Shown here: piece by piece, positions 48,490 through 57,614 of the stretch
Position numbering within the stretch: position 1 is the stretch's first letter
Layout of the letters: each line of letters starts with the position of its first letter
Assembly (NCBI GenBank): GCA_037140475.1
Contig: JBAXEJ010000005.1
Span: forward strand, 1-64,000
Direction of reading: 5' to 3'
Source: PALSA-1006 sp037140475
GTDB taxonomy: Bacteria; Pseudomonadota; Gammaproteobacteria; Burkholderiales; Gallionellaceae
DNA length: 64,000 bases
Program-made: the position numbers and the translations under genes
Notes under the pieces: generated by a model
Databases searched by the model: none
What the model was told of the DNA's origin: nothing
The model's input: the letters and a program-made list of their open reading frames with translations, nothing else

Positions 48490-49393
48490 AATGTCTGACA
48501 CTTCCCACCAAGAAAAACTTGCCATTTTGTTTGCTGACGTCAGCGGCAGCACCTCTTTATATGAAAAACTGGGGGATGTAGAAGCGCTGCGAATTATTAA
48601 CAACTGCCTGAACGTATTGATTAGAGAACTGCCTTCGCGCCACGGAGTGGTGATCAAAACCATCGGGGACGAAATTATGTGCACCTTCCCCTCGCCTACG
48701 GATGCCTTAGAAGCCGCTTGTGCCATGCAACTGGCAGTTGACAAAGAGCGCCCCGGCGGCATCCGCCCGATCTATATCCGTATTGGTTTTCATTACGGCG
48801 AAGTCATTTGCGAGGGCAACGATATTTTCGGCGACGCGGTAAATGTGGCAGCCCGTGTCACCTCGATTACGCGTGCGCGGCAAATTTTAACGACACATGC
48901 CGCCGTTAATGCACTACCTGCAAAGTTGCGCAACAAAGTACGACAAATCACCCGTGCGGAATTTCGCGGTAAAGATGAGGCGATGGATGTCTTTCAGGTG
49001 AGCTGGGAACAAGATGACACCATGACCACCCGCATTGGCTTGCCACAATTTCGCAAACCCAGTGAAGCGAGGCATGAGTTGCTACTCCGTTTCCATCAAC
49101 ACCTGACAACCATTAACGAACAGCACAAAAGCATTGTCGTGGGACGCGGCGAGAACTGTGATTTGATTATTCCGAGCACCTTCGCTTCACGCCAACATGC
49201 GCGTATCGAATTTAGCTTTGGCAAATTTGTGCTTGCCGATCACAGTGCAAATGGCACCTATGTTCGTTTTAGCGACAACCAAGTGATTCACGTCATGAAT
49301 CAAGAAGTGATGCTACATGGCACAGGCGTGATTAGTTTGGGACAGCCCTTTGGCGATGGGCCAGTTGAACTTATTGATTTTTTAATTCAGTAA
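48482..49393 (+). CDS. Class III adenylate/guanylate cyclase with C-terminal FHA domain
   Basis: About 303 residues. The cyclase domain (about 10-170) has the metal Asp in LFADVSGSTSLYE and the second Asp in IGDEIMCTFP, followed by the GDAVNVAARV segment with the conserved Asn and Arg. Residues about 200-300 form an FHA phosphothreonine-binding domain (VGRGENCDLIIP, SRQHARIEF, SANGTYV). The catalytic residues look complete. The ATG at 48482 overlaps the ubiH stop, with GGAG three bases before; ATG at 48491 is an alternative with the same GGAG twelve bases away. It should make cAMP or cGMP and dock on a Ser/Thr-phosphorylated partner. No Ser/Thr kinase of the PknB type is in the window. Confidence 0.88.
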   Translation: MAKMSDTSHQEKLAILFADVSGSTSLYEKLGDVEALRIINNCLNVLIRELPSRHGVVIKTIGDEIMCTFPSPTDALEAACAMQLAVDKERPGGIRPIYIRIGFHYGEVICEGNDIFGDAVNVAARVTSITRARQILTTHAAVNALPAKLRNKVRQITRAEFRGKDEAMDVFQVSWEQDDTMTTRIGLPQFRKPSEARHELLLRFHQHLTTINEQHKSIVVGRGENCDLIIPSTFASRQHARIEFSFGKFVLADHSANGTYVRFSDNQVIHVMNQEVMLHGTGVISLGQPFGDGPVELIDFLIQ

Positions 49394-49460
49394 TCCTCAG
49401 TCTGAGGAAAAGCAAAACTTGCTGGGCATCCCGACGGAGTTAGTGAGTCCAGACAAAAAC

Positions 49461-49482
49461 GTCGGGTTAAAACCCGACCTGC
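49461..49482. repeat. REP-like palindrome between convergent genes
   Basis: GTCGGGTT-AA-AACCCGAC followed by CTGC, a variant of the CTAC foot. It lies between the convergent cyclase-FHA and mpl genes and could act as a bidirectional transcription end. No other feature is seen in 49394-49495. Confidence 0.65.
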
Positions 49483-49495
49483 AAAACACAACGCC

Positions 49496-50836
49496 TTACG
49501 CGAACCTCTTTAGCAGCTTCTCGTGAATCCCACCAAAGCCGCCATTGCTCATCACCAAAATTTGGTCGCCTGCTTTTGCAATACTTGCGATGCTCTCGAT
49601 CAAGTCGTTGAGATCGTCTTTCACAATGGCTTTGTCACCCAGTGGCGCGAGCGCGCCACGCGCATCCCACCCCAAATTTCCGGCATAGCAAAAAGTAAGA
49701 TCCGCATATTTCAAGCTTGCGGGAAGCGCGTCTTTCATCACGCCCAGTTTCATGGTGTTGGAGCGCGGCTCTAGCACAGCCAAAATGCGCGCCTTCCCCA
49801 CTTTCTGACGTAAGCCTGCAACGGTAGTGTCAATCGCAGTCGGATGGTGTGCAAAGTCGTCGTAAACAGTAATGCTGTTCACGGTGCCGCGCACTTCCAT
49901 GCGGCGCTTCACATTTTTAAATTCGGTCAGCGCGGCTAAACCTTGAGCTACCGGCACGCCCGCATGGCGCGCGGCAGCGAGTGCGGCAAGTGCATTCATG
50001 CGGTTGTGCTCACCCATCAAGTCCCACTGCAACACACCCTGCTTTACACCATTCAAGGACACGTTGTTATCGTCGTCGATATTCCAACCATCATTGCTAC
50101 CGAATTTTTCAACCGGCGTCCAGCAACCGCGCTGAATCACGCGCTGTAAAGATGCTTCGCGGCCATTGCTCACCACCAGTCCATTGCCCGGCACCGTGCG
50201 CACGAGATGATGAAACTGCGTTTCGATGGCGGCGAGATCGGCAAAAATATCTGCGTGATCAAATTCCAAATTATTGAGAATCGCGGTACGTGGATGATAG
50301 TGAACGAACTTGGAGCGCTTATCAAAAAATGCGGTGTCGTATTCATCCGCTTCGATCACAAAAAATGGAGACTCAGTGATACGTGCCGAGATACCAAAAT
50401 TTTGCGGCACACCGCCAATAAGAAAACCTGGGGTCATCCCTGCGTGTTCCAATATCCAAGCCAACATCGACGTGGTGGTGGTCTTGCCATGCGTGCCAGC
50501 AACACCGAGCACCCACTTGTCTCGCAATAAAGTATCGGCCAACCACTGCGGGCCGGAAGCGTAAGACAAATTGCGATTTAAAATTTCTTCCATCAGCGGA
50601 TTGCCGCGCGACACCACGTTGCCGATAACGAATACATCAGGGTTCAGCGCGAGTTGCTCAACGCCAAAACCTTCAATCAGCTCAATACCCTGTGCCTCGA
50701 GTTGTGTGCTCATCGGCGGATAAACGTTGGCATCGCAACCGGTGACACGGTAGCCCGCCTGTTTAGCGATGGCGGCGATGCCGCCCATGAAGGTGCCGCA
50801 GATGCCGAGGATGTGAATATGTTTTGGTTTGCTCAT
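49496..50836 (-). CDS. mpl: UDP-N-acetylmuramate:L-alanyl-gamma-D-glutamyl-meso-diaminopimelate ligase Mpl
   Basis: A 446-residue Mur-ligase-family enzyme. An N-terminal Rossmann-like part (HILGICGTFMGGIA) precedes the ATP-binding GVAGTHGKTTTTSM and the conserved DDFAHHPTAI. It attaches recovered tripeptide to UDP-MurNAc and so shares a pathway with amgK/murU nearby. It starts five bases downstream of the DUF486 gene, in the same orientation. Confidence 0.95.
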   Translation of the reverse strand: MSKPKHIHILGICGTFMGGIAAIAKQAGYRVTGCDANVYPPMSTQLEAQGIELIEGFGVEQLALNPDVFVIGNVVSRGNPLMEEILNRNLSYASGPQWLADTLLRDKWVLGVAGTHGKTTTTSMLAWILEHAGMTPGFLIGGVPQNFGISARITESPFFVIEADEYDTAFFDKRSKFVHYHPRTAILNNLEFDHADIFADLAAIETQFHHLVRTVPGNGLVVSNGREASLQRVIQRGCWTPVEKFGSNDGWNIDDDNNVSLNGVKQGVLQWDLMGEHNRMNALAALAAARHAGVPVAQGLAALTEFKNVKRRMEVRGTVNSITVYDDFAHHPTAIDTTVAGLRQKVGKARILAVLEPRSNTMKLGVMKDALPASLKYADLTFCYAGNLGWDARGALAPLGDKAIVKDDLNDLIESIASIAKAGDQILVMSNGGFGGIHEKLLKRFA

Positions 50837-50841
50837 TTTTC

Positions 50842-51195
50842 TTATGCTCTAAAAATAAAATATACCGCGCCCATCATACACAGCGCGGCATACAGATAAT
50901 CCATCTTCAATGGCTGCCCCATGTAAATCACCGCGAAGGGAACAAACACCAGCAAGGTAATCACTTCCTGCAGGATTTTTAGTTGCCCTAGGTCCATCGT
51001 GGCGTAGCCAATACGGTTCGCGGGCACCTGCAACAAATATTCAAATAACGCGATGCCCCAACTCACTAGCGCCGCAATATACCAAGGCGATTGCGCCAGA
51101 TTTTTAAGGTGCCCATACCACGCAAAGGTCATGAACAAATTGGAAACGATGAGTAGCAAAGCCGTAATTAGCAACGGCTGTGAAATCCTGCCCAT
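50842..51195 (-). CDS. DUF486/DMT-like four-TM membrane protein
   Basis: A 117-residue protein with four hydrophobic helices (about 6-24, 33-52, 65-85 and 95-115) and the family core WGIALFEYLLQVPANRIGY. It resembles half of a drug/metabolite transporter. It lies five bases before mpl. The substrate is unknown. The 78-base gap to the TolC-like gene holds nothing recognised. Confidence 0.8.
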   Translation of the reverse strand: MGRISQPLLITALLLIVSNLFMTFAWYGHLKNLAQSPWYIAALVSWGIALFEYLLQVPANRIGYATMDLGQLKILQEVITLLVFVPFAVIYMGQPLKMDYLYAALCMMGAVYFIFRA

Positions 51196-51273
51196 CGGTG
51201 TTCTCCCTGCGCAATATCAAAGGCGGCGAATGGTAATAGGATTTAGCAGCGAGTGCCAGCCTTGCTATGCTGA

Positions 51274-52542
51274 CTATTGCTTTGGCGAGTGCTCAAGGTG
51301 AGTTGTCATTGACCACAGTTCATGCGCATCCAACATCAGGCGATAGCGGGTCTCATTGGCATCCAGTTGCGCAATACTTTCTGCCAGCGTGGTTTCGAGT
51401 GCAAAGCGTCGTGCGGTTAAAGTTTCAGACAAACTGCTTTCCCCTAGCGTGTAAGCACGGGTCACCAGCTCTGCGTTCTTCCGCAAATTTTCTGCCGCCT
51501 CGCGTGCCTGCTGCCAAGTCTGATAGCTTTCTACTGCTTGCGAATAGGCCGCATTAATATCCGCATCTAAGCGTCTACGCACATTGGCTTCGCGGTTGCC
51601 ACTCAGCTCAGCTTGATACTCAGCTTGTTGCGCATTGGCACCGCGCAAGCCGAATGACAGTGGAACTGAGATATACAGACCGGTTACTTTTTCGTCGCCG
51701 CCCATTTCATTTGAATACCGCAAACCGACTGTCGGATCAGGGACGCGATCGGCTCGCCCACGCTGCGCCAGCATTTGTTGAATTCTTTTTTCTGAAAGCG
51801 CCATTTCCAATTCGTGGTTGTGCCCAATTATTTGTTTTTTCCAATAGGCCAAATCCTGCGTGACAGGCTGTGGTAAAGAAACAGCAGGAGCACTGGGGAA
51901 AACGAAAGAGGGGAATTGCCGCGTCAATTCAGTCGCCGCTGAGTGCATGCGCATTTTGGCTTGTTGCAAAGAGACCAACGACTGCGAAACCGCTGCCTGC
52001 GCTTGATTCAATTCCATTTTTGGTGCATCACCTGCCTTGAAACGTTTTTCAGCGGTAGCAGCTTGCTGCTGCAAAATTTCCACCTGCTGTTGCCATTGAT
52101 TCAGCTGAGCATATTCTCGCTGCCAGTTAAACCACAGATGCAACAGCGTACGCCCTGTTTCATGGTAAGCATCTCCCAGCACCTGCTCAGCATGATTCAC
52201 ACCCTCATCGCCAATATCGCCATCAAGCAGCATCTTGTTAGGCAAACGTAAGGGCCTTTCAATCGCAAAATCGTATTCTTTATAGTCTTGGCCAGTGCTG
52301 GTAATTTTGCGCTGCGAAGTCCCTGCACGCAGATTGAATTCGTAATTACCACTAGACCATTTGCGCTGGTTTATCTGCCCGATCTTGATACCCGTGGTGG
52401 CGTTTTGTACATTAAGATGGCTAGCGAGCGCGGCTTCAACCTGTGCCTGTTGCGGCAAATCGACGTAAGTTAGTTCAGCGGCATTTACCGCGCCAGATAT
52501 GCAAATTATCTCAATAAAAACATATAGATAGATAAATTTCAC
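51274..52542 (-). CDS. TolC-family outer-membrane channel of the heavy-metal efflux operon
   Basis: About 422 residues, starting with GTG at 52542, which overlaps the DUF3240 stop (GTGA) and has GGGAGG eight bases upstream. The frame is open to 52578, but those residues are not signal-like. A signal peptide (KFIYLYVFIEIICISG) is followed by long alternating helices typical of a TolC/CzcC channel. It is the last gene of the RND operon, in the order adaptor, pump, DUF3240, channel, instead of the usual channel-adaptor-pump. Confidence 0.85.
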   Translation of the reverse strand: MKFIYLYVFIEIICISGAVNAAELTYVDLPQQAQVEAALASHLNVQNATTGIKIGQINQRKWSSGNYEFNLRAGTSQRKITSTGQDYKEYDFAIERPLRLPNKMLLDGDIGDEGVNHAEQVLGDAYHETGRTLLHLWFNWQREYAQLNQWQQQVEILQQQAATAEKRFKAGDAPKMELNQAQAAVSQSLVSLQQAKMRMHSAATELTRQFPSFVFPSAPAVSLPQPVTQDLAYWKKQIIGHNHELEMALSEKRIQQMLAQRGRADRVPDPTVGLRYSNEMGGDEKVTGLYISVPLSFGLRGANAQQAEYQAELSGNREANVRRRLDADINAAYSQAVESYQTWQQAREAAENLRKNAELVTRAYTLGESSLSETLTARRFALETTLAESIAQLDANETRYRLMLDAHELWSMTTHLEHSPKQ

Positions 52543-52853
52543 TCCATCCTCCCGAAATCGATGACCGGCGTAATCCAATAGGCAATTTCTGGATTGTTCG
52601 CCACCTGCTTAAGTCGCGAAACAAGAGCTTGCGCATCCTCTAATTTCATCACACATTGAAACGACACACGCCGAGAACGCCCGCGCACCTGTTCCATCAT
52701 GCTCGGCAAAATTTCTTTCTGACTGCTACCTTCGCCCTGCAAAATAACGAAACCTCGCACCCAATTAGGATGCTCCAACATGTGGCTAACCAAACGCTCC
52801 TCAAGTGAACGGTGGCAAACCAAGGTTAGGCAACAATTCAGTTCGTTACTCAT
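52539..52853 (-). CDS. DUF3240 family protein of the RND operon
   Basis: A 104-residue ferredoxin-like small protein, starting MSNELNCCLTLVCHR, with alternating strands and helices and no signal peptide. DUF3240 members are often next to CzcA-type pumps; they are related in shape to PII-like proteins and may sense metal or nucleotide. The start overlaps the pump gene by eight bases, and its stop overlaps the TolC-like start. Confidence 0.75.
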   Translation of the reverse strand: MSNELNCCLTLVCHRSLEERLVSHMLEHPNWVRGFVILQGEGSSQKEILPSMMEQVRGRSRRVSFQCVMKLEDAQALVSRLKQVANNPEIAYWITPVIDFGRME

Positions 52854-55800
52854 AGCAATTCCTTTTTTTGCGCTCTAATCCAAAACGACGATACAAAATT
52901 GGGAGCATAAATAACGTCAGCGGTGTCGAGCTAATCAAGCCGCCCATCACCACAATCGCCAATGGTTTTTGAATTTCTGAACCAGGGCCAGTTGCGAACA
53001 ACAGAGGGAGCAAGCTGAAGGCAGTAATACTGGCTGTCATCAATACCGGCCGCAAACGTCGCTCAGCCCCCTCTATCACCACATCAGAGATGCACAGGCC
53101 CTCGGCGTGTAGCTGGTTAAAGTAAGACACCATTACCACCCCATTCAGTACCGCGATGCCCAGCAAGGCGATGAATCCAACCGAAGCAGGAACTGACAGA
53201 TACTGACCGCTCACCCACAGTGCAAACACACCACCCATTAATGCAAAAGGAATATTAGTCAGCACTAACACCGATTGCCGCACCGAACCAAAGGTCACAA
53301 ACAACAGCATAAAAATCAAACCCAGCGCGATGGGAACCACCACGGTTAAGCGTGCCGCAGCACGTTGTTGGTTTTCAAACTGGCCGCCCCAGGTGAGGCG
53401 GTAGCCGTCTGGCAATTTTATCTGCGCTGCAATCGCGGCTTTTGCTTCTTCTACAAAACTCACTAAATCGCGATTCCGCACATTGGTTTGAATTACCACC
53501 ATGCGCTTGCCATTTTCCCGATCAACTTTTACTGGACCATCTGCCCGCTCAAGTTTTGCCACCACCGCCAGCGGCACACTTTGACCGTTACTCAGTGGCA
53601 AGGTCAGCGCAGAAAACAAGGCGGGAGACTGCTGCACATGCGATTCGCCACGAATCAGCAAAGGCGTACGCCGCCCATCCTCAATTACCGTGCCTAATTG
53701 CCGACCTTCAATCTGTGCTCGCAAGGTATTGCTGATGTCATCAACACTTAACCCTAACCTTCCTGCCGCCAAACGATCTATGATGATGCGGTAATACTGC
53801 ACACCGTTATTTTTTACCGTGTAGGCGTCTTCGCTACCTTCAATCCCGCCAACCACTTTCACCATTCTGTCGGCAAGCTCACTCAAGGTAGGTAAGCTCG
53901 GCCCAAACAGTTTGATTGCGACATCGCCCCGCGTGCCTGTCAGCATTTCTGAAACGCGCATCGCAATAGGCTGAGTAAAGCTAAATTCCACACCGGGGAA
54001 ATTGGCCATTACCTTGCGCACATCTTCAATGATCACGTCCTTGTCAGGCTGGCGCCACTGCGCTTGTGGTTTCAGCACCATAAAGTTGTCGGTCTCATTT
54101 AGCCCCATCGGATCAAGGCCAAGCTCATCGGCGCCCGCCCGCGAAATAATCCGTGCAACTTCAGGCACTGCTTTGAGAATTGCCGCCTGCACGCGCTTAT
54201 CAATTTCAGCAGTTTGCTCCAAATTTATGGAGGGCAGTTTTGCGGTCTGCAAAATAATGTCGCCTTCATCCAGTTCTGGCATGAAAGCCTTACCAATAAA
54301 ACCATATAGAACGCCAGTGACTACCAATAAGGCGAGGGCGGTGCCAATCACCACACGCTCTTTACGCAAGGCCGCTTTTAACAACGGCGTATAGATGCGT
54401 AGGGAGTGACGTACCAACCACGGATCTTCATGATGTACAGTCTTCAACATAAATGAGGACATCATCGGAATCACGGTGAGTGACAAAAGCAAAGAAGCGG
54501 ACAAGGCGAACACAATGGTTAACGCCACGGGAATAAATAACTTTCCTTCTAAACCTTGAAGCGTCATCAAGGGCAAGAATACGATGACGATGATGGCAAC
54601 TCCGGCCGCAACCGGCGGGATCACCTCTTTCACTGCCGAGAAAATAATATGTAGATGTGAAGTGTGCTGACGCTTCGTTCCCAAGGCGCTCATGATGTTT
54701 TCGACCACCACCACCGCAGCATCAACCAACATACCAATGGCGATTGCTAGCCCGCCCAACGACATTAAGTTGGCAGACATCCCAAATTGCTGCATCAAAA
54801 TAAAAGTGAACAGCACCGCCAAAGGTAAGGTAATGGCAACCACCACGGCTGCGCGCCAATTGCCCAGAAACAACACCAGCAAAATAACCACCAATACGAT
54901 CGCTTCAGTTAATGCTTTTGAAACTGTGCTGATCGCACGATTGACCAAACTGCCGCGATCATAAAAAACTTGCGTCGTAACGCCTTTGGGTAAGGCAGGA
55001 GCCAATTCCGCAAGTTTTTCTTTTACGCCTTTCACCACCTTTTGCGCATTCGCACCCCGCAAGCCCAAGACCAAACCTTCGACCGCTTCTCCGGTACCGT
55101 TTTCAGTGACCACGCCGTAGCGCGTAAGACTACCTATCCGCACCTGCGCCACATCACTCACCCGAATTGGATTGTTGTTCGGACTTGCGATAACGATGTT
55201 GCCGACATCCTGCAAATTTTTTATCCCTCCCTCAGCACGAACCAACAGTGCCTCGTCGCCATCGCTCAAGCGACCCGCACCGTCATTGCGGTTGTTTGCT
55301 TCTAAAGCTTGCTGTAGCTGCAGCATCGAAAGCCCTCTGGCGGCCAATGCATTATGGTCTGGCACCACCTCAAAGCTACGCGCCAATCCGCCAAGGGAAT
55401 TAACGTCTGCCACGCCGGGAAGCGTGCGTAACGCCGGACGAATGGTCCAGTCTAAAATTGTGCGGCGTTGTTCTAACGAAATACCTTCACCTTCCACGGT
55501 GAACATAAACATCTCGCCCAATGGTGTGGTGATCGGTGCAAGCCCCCCATCGGCACCTGCGGGCAAATCGCGCTGTGCATTACTCAACCGCTCCGCCACC
55601 TGTTGGCGCGCCCAATAAATATCCGTGCCATCGGCAAAGTCGATGGTAATGTCAGCGATGGCGTATTTAGAAATCGACCTCAGCATGCGCTGATTAGGGA
55701 TGCCCAACATTTCCAATTCGATAGGCGAAACAATGCGCGCCTCCACCTCTTCTGGCGTCATCCCCGGCGCCTTCATAATAATTTTTACTTGGGTGGAAGA

Positions 55801-55926
55801 AACATCGGGAAAGGCATCAATTGGCAAATCACGAAAAGACATAATGCCCGCGCCAATCAGCATCAGCGTTAGCACCGCAACCAGCATGCGCTGGGTAAGA
55901 GAAAATTCGACGAGCTTAGAGAGCAT
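52846..55926 (-). CDS. Heavy-metal RND efflux pump (CzcA/CusA family)
   Basis: A 1026-residue inner-membrane proton/metal antiporter with twelve TM helices and two large periplasmic loops. The TM4 signature reads AIGMLVDAAVVVVEN, not the DFG--VDGA--VEN of divalent-metal CzcA. That resembles CusA-type pumps, but the periplasmic segment DPMGLNETDNFMVLKP resembles CzcA. Substrate is therefore uncertain between copper/silver and divalent cations. The start overlaps the adaptor stop (TAATG). Confidence 0.92.
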   Translation of the reverse strand: MLSKLVEFSLTQRMLVAVLTLMLIGAGIMSFRDLPIDAFPDVSSTQVKIIMKAPGMTPEEVEARIVSPIELEMLGIPNQRMLRSISKYAIADITIDFADGTDIYWARQQVAERLSNAQRDLPAGADGGLAPITTPLGEMFMFTVEGEGISLEQRRTILDWTIRPALRTLPGVADVNSLGGLARSFEVVPDHNALAARGLSMLQLQQALEANNRNDGAGRLSDGDEALLVRAEGGIKNLQDVGNIVIASPNNNPIRVSDVAQVRIGSLTRYGVVTENGTGEAVEGLVLGLRGANAQKVVKGVKEKLAELAPALPKGVTTQVFYDRGSLVNRAISTVSKALTEAIVLVVILLVLFLGNWRAAVVVAITLPLAVLFTFILMQQFGMSANLMSLGGLAIAIGMLVDAAVVVVENIMSALGTKRQHTSHLHIIFSAVKEVIPPVAAGVAIIVIVFLPLMTLQGLEGKLFIPVALTIVFALSASLLLSLTVIPMMSSFMLKTVHHEDPWLVRHSLRIYTPLLKAALRKERVVIGTALALLVVTGVLYGFIGKAFMPELDEGDIILQTAKLPSINLEQTAEIDKRVQAAILKAVPEVARIISRAGADELGLDPMGLNETDNFMVLKPQAQWRQPDKDVIIEDVRKVMANFPGVEFSFTQPIAMRVSEMLTGTRGDVAIKLFGPSLPTLSELADRMVKVVGGIEGSEDAYTVKNNGVQYYRIIIDRLAAGRLGLSVDDISNTLRAQIEGRQLGTVIEDGRRTPLLIRGESHVQQSPALFSALTLPLSNGQSVPLAVVAKLERADGPVKVDRENGKRMVVIQTNVRNRDLVSFVEEAKAAIAAQIKLPDGYRLTWGGQFENQQRAAARLTVVVPIALGLIFMLLFVTFGSVRQSVLVLTNIPFALMGGVFALWVSGQYLSVPASVGFIALLGIAVLNGVVMVSYFNQLHAEGLCISDVVIEGAERRLRPVLMTASITAFSLLPLLFATGPGSEIQKPLAIVVMGGLISSTPLTLFMLPILYRRFGLERKKRNCYE

Positions 55927-57017
55927 TATTCACCAATCCCCATCATCTTTGCCTTCAACGCGGAGACACCTTTGATCGCAATTTTTTCGTCACCTACGAA
56001 CTTAGCATCGACCAAGCAACTTTGTGCGCCCTCCTGTAATACCGAGGCAGTCACGGGACGATAGCCATTGGCGGTTTCAACGAAAACAAAGGTTTTACTT
56101 TCAACTCTAGCCAACGCCGCATTAGGCACAGTCCACTTAGACTCACTGCTTGAACTTGTTTCGATATTCACTTCAACAAATTGACCCGGGCGCAAAAATT
56201 CTGTCCCCTTAAAAATCATCGCGCGCAGCAAAATTGTTTGATTACCTCCGCTTAAACTTCGCCCGATGGCGGTCAATTTTCCAGTCGCGTGATGGTCTGG
56301 TACCGTCACGGTTGCGCCTAATTTTATGCCCTGGATATTTGAAAGTGAGGCTTGAATCTCAAGCGCCAAAGGATCTAACTTTGCCACTTTGAACAGAGGA
56401 ATGGCGCCCTCGATGCGCTGCCCTGCGATGGCTGATTTCTCGAGGATTACGCCCGTAATGGGCGAGGTGATCGACAACAAGCTATTTAAGTTACCACCCG
56501 TCTGCAAAAGCGCTATCGCACTGTCTGACATGCCCGAGAGTTTTAGCATTTGCTTACGTTCAGCTAAACCGGCGCTGGCTTCACGGCTTTGACTTTGTGT
56601 AGCACGCAAGCGGCTTTCAGCGATGATGCCTTCTTGCCACAACTTTTCATCGCGTGCCAAATTCTCTTTAGCCAACTGACTTTGTGTGCTCGCTTGCAAT
56701 AGGCCTCGCTGCGCTTCAGCCAAAGCGGGGCTTTGTAGCGTTGCTAACACTTGTCCTTTTTTTACTGCGTCACCCACGCCGACCAGTATTTGCTCAACCA
56801 TCGCCGCCAAGGGCGTACTGATCGTAAATAGCTGATTGCCCGGAATCACTACTTGCGCTGGCATCCCCGCCAACTCACCTTGTTTTTTTGTCAGCAACGC
56901 CGCCGACGCGATCCCGAGTGTTTTCTTTTGCGTAGCACTGAGTATCAGCTCATCCGCTGCCAGCGCTGGCAAAGAAAATGTCAGTGCCACAAATAAATAA
57001 AGGGGAAGTGCTTTCAT
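55926..57017 (-). CDS. RND periplasmic adaptor (CzcB/CusB family)
   Basis: About 363 residues from the ATG at 57017 (GGAG nine bases before it). The frame is open to 57050. A signal peptide (MKALPLYLFVALTFSLPALAA) precedes a biotinyl-lipoyl-like segment (VGVGDAVKKGQVLATL), a helical hairpin (about 85-150), the other lipoyl half (SPITGVILEKSAIAGQRI) and a beta-barrel domain. It is the membrane-fusion link between pump and channel. It follows the small secreted protein after 81 bases. Confidence 0.9.
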   Translation of the reverse strand: MKALPLYLFVALTFSLPALAADELILSATQKKTLGIASAALLTKKQGELAGMPAQVVIPGNQLFTISTPLAAMVEQILVGVGDAVKKGQVLATLQSPALAEAQRGLLQASTQSQLAKENLARDEKLWQEGIIAESRLRATQSQSREASAGLAERKQMLKLSGMSDSAIALLQTGGNLNSLLSITSPITGVILEKSAIAGQRIEGAIPLFKVAKLDPLALEIQASLSNIQGIKLGATVTVPDHHATGKLTAIGRSLSGGNQTILLRAMIFKGTEFLRPGQFVEVNIETSSSSESKWTVPNAALARVESKTFVFVETANGYRPVTASVLQEGAQSCLVDAKFVGDEKIAIKGVSALKAKMMGIGE

Positions 57018-57098
57018 AAAACTAATCTCCGTAGATCGCGCTTGGCGCAACCCGCTAGGTTTAAATCATCAATAAGGTGAAACCCGCCTACCGCTAGA

Positions 57099-57473
57099 CT
57101 AACAAAAAATCGGGGGGGCTTGTGGATGTGGCTTTTGATAGGGGGAAGCGGCAGCAACGAGAGTCGCCACCGGAGGGAAGATTATGACAACAGCTACCAC
57201 TGGCAATGTTGGCACCTGAAGCACTACTGCGGGAGGCATAAATCCAATGCTGTCATTCCGCTGCAATTGATCAGCCATGCAAATAGCCGGGGACTCATTT
57301 CCTTCGAGAAAGTAGCGCGACGCATCCCGTTCGCCCAACAAAGCCAGTGACGCCTTTGACACAGAAGCAGACAACCCCGTTTGATTTCCATCAACATGGG
57401 CGTGTACTAACGGCGCAACGCTTTGCAATAGCGCAAAGAAAAGTAGCAAAAGAAGATGTAGCGGTTTAGTCAT
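57099..57473 (-). CDS. Small secreted protein upstream of the metal-efflux operon
   Basis: About 124 residues from the ATG at 57473. A signal peptide (MTKPLHLLLLLFFALLQSVAPLVHA) is followed by HVDG and a mature region with no clear domain, a hydrophobic stretch (VVAVVIIFPPVATLVAA) and a Pro/His tail ending PPIFC. Similar small secreted proteins precede metal-RND operons, but I do not recognise a named family. A periplasmic metal-related role is inference. Confidence 0.6.
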   Translation of the reverse strand: MTKPLHLLLLLFFALLQSVAPLVHAHVDGNQTGLSASVSKASLALLGERDASRYFLEGNESPAICMADQLQRNDSIGFMPPAVVLQVPTLPVVAVVIIFPPVATLVAAASPYQKPHPQAPPIFC

Positions 57474-57599
57474 GACTAAGTATTTGTAGGTAACGCCATT
57501 CATTTTTCCAAGTGCGGGTGTGACAACACAAACGCGGGATAAGTTCCTAGCATCGCAATTAATAATCTAAGGCGGACAAGCCGGAACCCAAACGCCCCC

Positions 57600-57614
57600 G
57601 TAGGTCGGACTTTA
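57600..57614. repeat. Half REP-like unit overlapping a stop codon
   Basis: GTAGGTCGGACTTTA holds the left foot and arm of the family, but the right arm is missing. Its last bases form the stop codon of the receiver-PP2C-ATPase gene. It is probably a truncated copy. The 57474-57599 gap otherwise shows nothing recognised. Confidence 0.5.

Noticed and set aside
48482..49393. Treating the cyclase-FHA gene as part of a Ser/Thr kinase locus.
   Set aside because: No PknB-type kinase or phosphatase is adjacent.
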